Of a stretch of 38,411 nt of DNA, positions 35,616 through 38,411 are shown in pieces (within the stretch, counting starts at the first letter, position 1; the number at the start of each line of letters is the position of its first letter). A program made the position numbers and the translations under genes. The notes below the pieces were generated by a model that was given only the letters and a program-made list of their open reading frames with translations, ran no database searches and was not told the origin of the DNA. The DNA lies in NCBI RefSeq assembly GCF_009932375.1, contig NZ_BLJG01000034.1, positions 1 through 38,411 on the forward strand, read 5' to 3'. Origin of the DNA: Pseudomonas juntendi. GTDB lineage: Bacteria > Pseudomonadota > Gammaproteobacteria > Pseudomonadales > Pseudomonadaceae.

Positions 35616-35680
35616 ACATTCTGTTCAGACCCATCCGTACCATTGGACTACTCGATTATTAACGTCCTCTGGGAGCTTCC

Positions 35681-36364
35681 ATGAACAAGTCCTTGCTCGG
35701 TGCCGCATTCGCGGCACTGGCCTTCGCCGCCCCTGTTGCCCACGCCCACCAGGCGGGTGATGTCATCGTTCGCGCCGGTGCAATCACCACTGCGCCGAAT
35801 GAGAGCAGCAGCGACCTGAAATTCGACGGCAACAAGGTTTCGGGCACCAAGGCGACACTGGACAGCGACACCCAGCTGGGCCTGGCCTTCGCCTACATGC
35901 TCACCGACCACGTTGGCCTGGAGCTGCTGGCGGCTACGCCGTTCAAGCACACCGTAGGCGTAAAAGGCCTGGGTGGCGGGCTGGACGGCAAGCTGGCCGA
36001 CATCAAGCAACTGCCGCCAACACTGTCGCTGCAGTACTACCCGATGGAACCGAACTCCAAGTTCCAGCCGTATGCCGGCGTCGGTATCAACTACACCCTG
36101 TTCTTCGATGAAGACCTCAGCAGCGCCCGCAAGCAGCAGGGCTTCAGCAACCTGAAGCTACAGGACTCGGTAGGTATCGCCGGCCAGTTGGGCATGGACT
36201 ACATGCTCACGGACAACCTGCTGGTCAACGCCGCGGTCTGGTATGTGGACATCGACACCAAGGCCAGCGTCAACGGCCCCACCGCGCTGGGCTACAGCAA
36301 GACCAAGGTCGACGTGGATGTCGACCCATGGGTGTACATGGTCGGCCTAGGCTACAAGTTCTGA
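35681..36364 (+). CDS. ompW: Outer-membrane protein OmpW
   Basis: Eight-stranded outer-membrane barrel of 227 residues. The signal peptide ends after VAHA (about residue 22). Family features are DVIVRAGAITTAP at the mature start, AYMLTDHVGLELLAATPFKH, LPPTLSLQYYPM, QPYAGVGINYTLFF and the terminal VGLGYKF with C-terminal Phe. It probably forms a narrow hydrophobic channel. GGGAG precedes the ATG. Its last 13 bases overlap the 3' end of the convergent MFS gene. Confidence 0.95.
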   Translation: MNKSLLGAAFAALAFAAPVAHAHQAGDVIVRAGAITTAPNESSSDLKFDGNKVSGTKATLDSDTQLGLAFAYMLTDHVGLELLAATPFKHTVGVKGLGGGLDGKLADIKQLPPTLSLQYYPMEPNSKFQPYAGVGINYTLFFDEDLSSARKQQGFSNLKLQDSVGIAGQLGMDYMLTDNLLVNAAVWYVDIDTKASVNGPTALGYSKTKVDVDVDPWVYMVGLGYKF

Positions 36365-37557
36365 CCGGAACACTGCAGGGCGGCTCCGGCCGCCCTTGCG
36401 CGTTGCAGCCACAGCCAATAAGCCAGGGCCGCCGCGCTGATGGCCAGGCCCAGGCCGCACACCGCTACCCAACCCCAGTGCGCATAACACCAGTTCGCCA
36501 GCACCGCCCCCACCCCGCTCCCCAGCGAATAGCAGCACATGTAGGCCGCAATCAGGCGGCTGGCCATTTCGCCACGCCCGGCCAGCAACACCGTCTGGTT
36601 GGTGACATGCACCGCCTGCACGGCAAAATCCAGCATCAGCACGCCGAGGACAAACGCCATCACGGATTGCCCGAGCATGGCCGTGGGCAGCCATGAAAGC
36701 GTCAGCAGCAACAGCGCCAGCCCCGTGGTCCGCTCACCCTGCCCCTGGTCGGCCAAGCGCCCGGCACGCGATGCGGCCAACGTGCCCGCTACACCTGCCA
36801 GGCCGAACAGACCGACCTCGGTATGGCTGAACGCCAATGGCGCAGCGCTGAGGGGCATGACCATGGCACTCCACAGCACGCTGAATGCAGCGAAGATCAA
36901 CCCGCCAAACACCCCACGCTGACGTAGCAGCCGGTCGTGCCGGTAAAGGCTGAACTGGCCGGCGATCAGTGCGCGGAAGCTGGTGCGATGCCGGGTTGCA
37001 GGCACGGCGGGCAAGCTGCGCCACATTACTGCGGCCAGCACCACCAACAGGCTTGCAGCCATCCAGTACACGCAGCGCCAACCTGCCAGGTCAGCCAGCC
37101 CGCCGGAGACCAGCCGCGCCAGCAAAATACCCAGTACCACGCCACTGGTGACGGTACCTACCGCCTGCCCTTGCTGACCGGGGGCGGCCAGGCTGGCAGC
37201 GTGCGCCACCATCAATTGCACCATCACGGCCATCAGCCCGGTGATGGTCAACGCCAGCAGCAACACCGCCCAGTTCGGCGCCATGCCGACCGCCGTCAGC
37301 GCCAGCGCCGAGAACAGCAGTTGGCCCAGCAGCAGGCGCTTGCGGTTCACCCGGTCACCCAGCGGCACGACCAACAGCAAGCCCAAGGCGTAGCCCGCCT
37401 GGGTCGCACCAACCACCCAACCAATCTGCTGCCGCGCTACCCCCAAGTCGGCAGCCATCGAGTCCAGCAACGGTTGCGCAAAGTACACCGTTGCCACCGC
37501 CATGCCGCTGGCAGTGGCAAGCAGTAGCGTTATCCAGCGTGTCAGTGAAGGTTGCAT
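36352..37557 (-). CDS. Major facilitator superfamily exporter
   Basis: Twelve-helix transporter of 401 residues. The loop 2-3 signature is GDRVNRKRLLLGQLLFS, and TM1 reads TASGMAVATVYFAQPLLDSM; TM5 holds TSGVVLGILLARLVSGGLAD, a motif-C-like segment of H+ antiporters. It resembles the uncharacterised drug-efflux type carriers of the YgaY group. Divergent from an HxlR-type regulator, which is the usual arrangement for an exporter induced by an electrophile or drug. Substrate unknown. Confidence 0.9.
   Translation of the reverse strand: MQPSLTRWITLLLATASGMAVATVYFAQPLLDSMAADLGVARQQIGWVVGATQAGYALGLLLVVPLGDRVNRKRLLLGQLLFSALALTAVGMAPNWAVLLLALTITGLMAVMVQLMVAHAASLAAPGQQGQAVGTVTSGVVLGILLARLVSGGLADLAGWRCVYWMAASLLVVLAAVMWRSLPAVPATRHRTSFRALIAGQFSLYRHDRLLRQRGVFGGLIFAAFSVLWSAMVMPLSAAPLAFSHTEVGLFGLAGVAGTLAASRAGRLADQGQGERTTGLALLLLTLSWLPTAMLGQSVMAFVLGVLMLDFAVQAVHVTNQTVLLAGRGEMASRLIAAYMCCYSLGSGVGAVLANWCYAHWGWVAVCGLGLAISAAALAYWLWLQRARAAGAALQCSGQNL
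36378..36397 (+). terminator. Possible ompW terminator inside the MFS gene
   Basis: GGGCGGC-TCCG-GCCGCCC, a perfect 7-bp stem with a four-base loop, followed by TT. It begins 14 bases after the ompW stop but lies within the coding sequence of the convergent MFS gene. Confidence 0.5.
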
Positions 37558-37576
37558 GGCGCGACCTCGTTAATCT

Positions 37577-37596
37577 GGTTTCATTTTGAAACTACC
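37577..37596. promoter_or_regulatory. Probable HxlR-type operator
   Basis: GTTTCA-TTT-TGAAAC (37578-37592) is a perfect 6-bp dyad, wider as GGTTTCA ... TGAAACTACC, in the 101-base gap between the MFS and HxlR genes. It lies 20 bases upstream of the MFS start. HxlR regulators bind such A/T-centred dyads. Confidence 0.55.
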
Positions 37597-37658
37597 TGCT
37601 GGCTATTTAACAAACGTGGTTTTAATCTGCAACCAGTCATTCAGGACAAGGTGGCTCC

Positions 37659-38102
37659 ATGCTCGATGCAAACAACGCGCAATGCCCCGTCGCCCGGGCC
37701 TTGGAAGTGCTGGGTGACCGCTGGGCGCTGATGATCCTTCGCGATGCCTTTGATGGCCTGCGTCGCTTCAGTGAGTTTCAGAAGAATCTGGGGCTGGCGA
37801 AGAACATCCTCGCCTCACGGCTCAAATGGCTGGTGGAAAGCGGTTTGCTGGAGCTGCAGCCAGCCTCGGATGGCAGTGCCTACAAGGAATATGTGCTGAC
37901 TGGGAAAGGGCGCGCGGTATTTCCGCTGGTGGTGGGTTTGCGCCAATGGGGGGAACGGTATTTGTTCGAGGCGGGTGAAACGCGTTCAGCGCTGGTAGAC
38001 GCCGCTAGCGGGCAGGGACTTGAACCGTTACAGGTGAGAAGCCTGGATGGGCAGATGTTGAACCCCGAGGACTGCGTGCGCAAGGTGGTGCGCCATGGCT
38101 GA
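37659..38102 (+). CDS. HxlR-family transcriptional regulator
   Basis: Winged-helix DNA-binding protein of 147 residues. The N-terminal NAQCPVARALEVLGDRWALM contains the conserved family cysteine C9, which in several HxlR proteins senses electrophiles or oxidants. The recognition region is RRFSEFQKNLGLAKNILASR and the wing ENGLL-like ESGLLELQPASDGSAYKEYV. The extra C-terminal tail (about 105-147) is longer than in the smallest members. It probably represses the divergent MFS exporter and itself. Confidence 0.92.
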   Translation: MLDANNAQCPVARALEVLGDRWALMILRDAFDGLRRFSEFQKNLGLAKNILASRLKWLVESGLLELQPASDGSAYKEYVLTGKGRAVFPLVVGLRQWGERYLFEAGETRSALVDAASGQGLEPLQVRSLDGQMLNPEDCVRKVVRHG

Positions 38103-38106
38103 TCCC

Positions 38107-38150
38107 GGGGCTGCTGCGCAGCCCTGTCGCGACACAAGGCCGCTTGTGTC
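38107..38150. repeat. Hairpin plus TCGCGACACAAGGCCGCT repeat module
   Basis: GGGCTGC-TGC-GCAGCCC (38108-38124) followed by TG and TCGCGACACAAGGCCGCT, the same layout as at 18970-19007. It starts just after the HxlR stop and may terminate that gene. Confidence 0.8.
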
Positions 38151-38177
38151 TTGAGAGAGGTTTAGAATTTTGAGTGA

Positions 38178-38251
38178 GAGCGGTGAATGACAAGCTGAAT
38201 GCCGCAGGTGCCTAGAGCACGAGTAGGAGCAGAAGCTGTCATTCACCGCTC
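38178..38251. repeat. 15-bp inverted repeat with a 44-base loop
   Basis: GAGCGGTGAATGACA at 38178-38192 and its perfect reverse complement TGTCATTCACCGCTC at 38237-38251. It matches neither repeat family seen elsewhere in the window, but its geometry (about 15-18 bp arms, about 44-base spacer) resembles theirs. Non-coding. Confidence 0.85.
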
Positions 38252-38260
38252 CCACAATCC

Positions 38261-38289
38261 CCCGCAGCGAACACCCCTGTGCGGGTTTT
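38261..38289 (+). terminator. Weak terminator-like hairpin
   Basis: CCCGCA (38261-38266) and TGCGGG (38280-38285) with a 13-base loop and then TTTT. It could end a transcript covering the inverted repeat at 38178-38251. Confidence 0.4.
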
Positions 38290-38349
38290 CCTGGTGCGAC
38301 TCAATGCGATGCTCAGGGCTGGCGATCCTTGGCTGGATCTGGTGTTGCC

Positions 38350-38411
38350 TCAGCCGAAGAGGGTGTAGATCAACAGCAAAATGCAGGACTCAAAGATCAC
38401 ACGGTTCCTGT
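38350..38411 (-). CDS. Possible 3' end of a membrane protein gene
   Basis: On the - strand the last bases read RNRVIFESCILLLIYTLFG and then a TGA stop at 38352-38350. The hydrophobic stretch ending in a short polar tail looks like the C-terminal helix of a membrane protein. Only about 20 residues are in the window, so identity cannot be given and it could be chance. Confidence 0.35.
   Translation of the reverse strand, partial: RNRVIFESCILLLIYTLFG

Overview
The window is chromosomal DNA of a fluorescent pseudomonad, most likely of the Pseudomonas putida group. The evidence is the high GC content, proteins that read like P. putida proteins throughout (for example a 205-residue RibA and a 154-residue NrdR), and intergenic repeats of the P. 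putida REP type (TTCGCGGGNNNNCCCGCTCC) plus a second family built on TCGCGACACAAGGCCGCT. About 40 protein genes are packed on both strands. I see no rRNA, tRNA, insertion sequence, prophage or CRISPR array, and almost everything looks like core genome.

Layout. (1) 1-5284: ethanolamine catabolism on the + strand: an acetaldehyde dehydrogenase (5' end outside the window), the ethanolamine permease Eat, and the adenosylcobalamin-dependent ammonia-lyase subunits EutB and EutC. A pair of oppositely oriented 7-bp tandem arrays separates the dehydrogenase from eat. (2) 5393-9012: a GNAT acetyltransferase, a DedA membrane protein, the MtfA peptidase, inorganic pyrophosphatase and an S24/XRE-type regulator. 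(3) 9297-14678: an iron-uptake island. A TonB-dependent siderophore receptor on the - strand is divergent from a response regulator, a sensor kinase and a periplasmic esterase, with Fur-box-like sites ahead of both arms. (4) 14778-18964: an FMN riboswitch and ribB, then xseB-ispA-dxs (isoprenoid precursors). (5) 19103-22797: the cobalamin receptor BtuB on +, convergent with ribA-membrane protein-btuF on -. (6) 22927-29653 on -: nrdR-ribD-ribE-ribBX-ribH-nusB-thiL-pgpA-solute-binding protein, the classic riboflavin/thiamine housekeeping cluster. (7) 29760-32257: a YbaY-like lipoprotein, a methyltransferase, a CnoX-type thioredoxin and a small unknown protein. (8) 32342-35571: a Zur-box-preceded four-gene zinc operon (His-rich DUF2796/ZrgA protein, ABC ATPase, permease, DUF3299 protein). 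(9) 35602-38411: ompW, a convergent MFS exporter, its divergent HxlR regulator, and a repeat-rich tail.

How the parts connect. EutBC makes acetaldehyde, which the dehydrogenase oxidises; EutBC needs adenosylcobalamin, and BtuB/BtuF supply corrinoid. Riboflavin synthesis is split: a riboswitch-controlled RibB, a RibBX in which the GTP cyclohydrolase II half has lost its zinc cysteines, and a separate intact RibA. Iron and zinc acquisition each have a compact metal-repressor-controlled unit.

The most unusual observations are the REP pair that encodes the N-terminus and signal-peptide charges of the DUF3299 protein, the mirrored heptamer arrays, a terminator with a competing long-range pairing at 9153-9238, a btuB leader made of a repeat pair with no cobalamin riboswitch, and an unexplained 15-bp inverted repeat near the right end. 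I did not find a clearly new multi-gene system.
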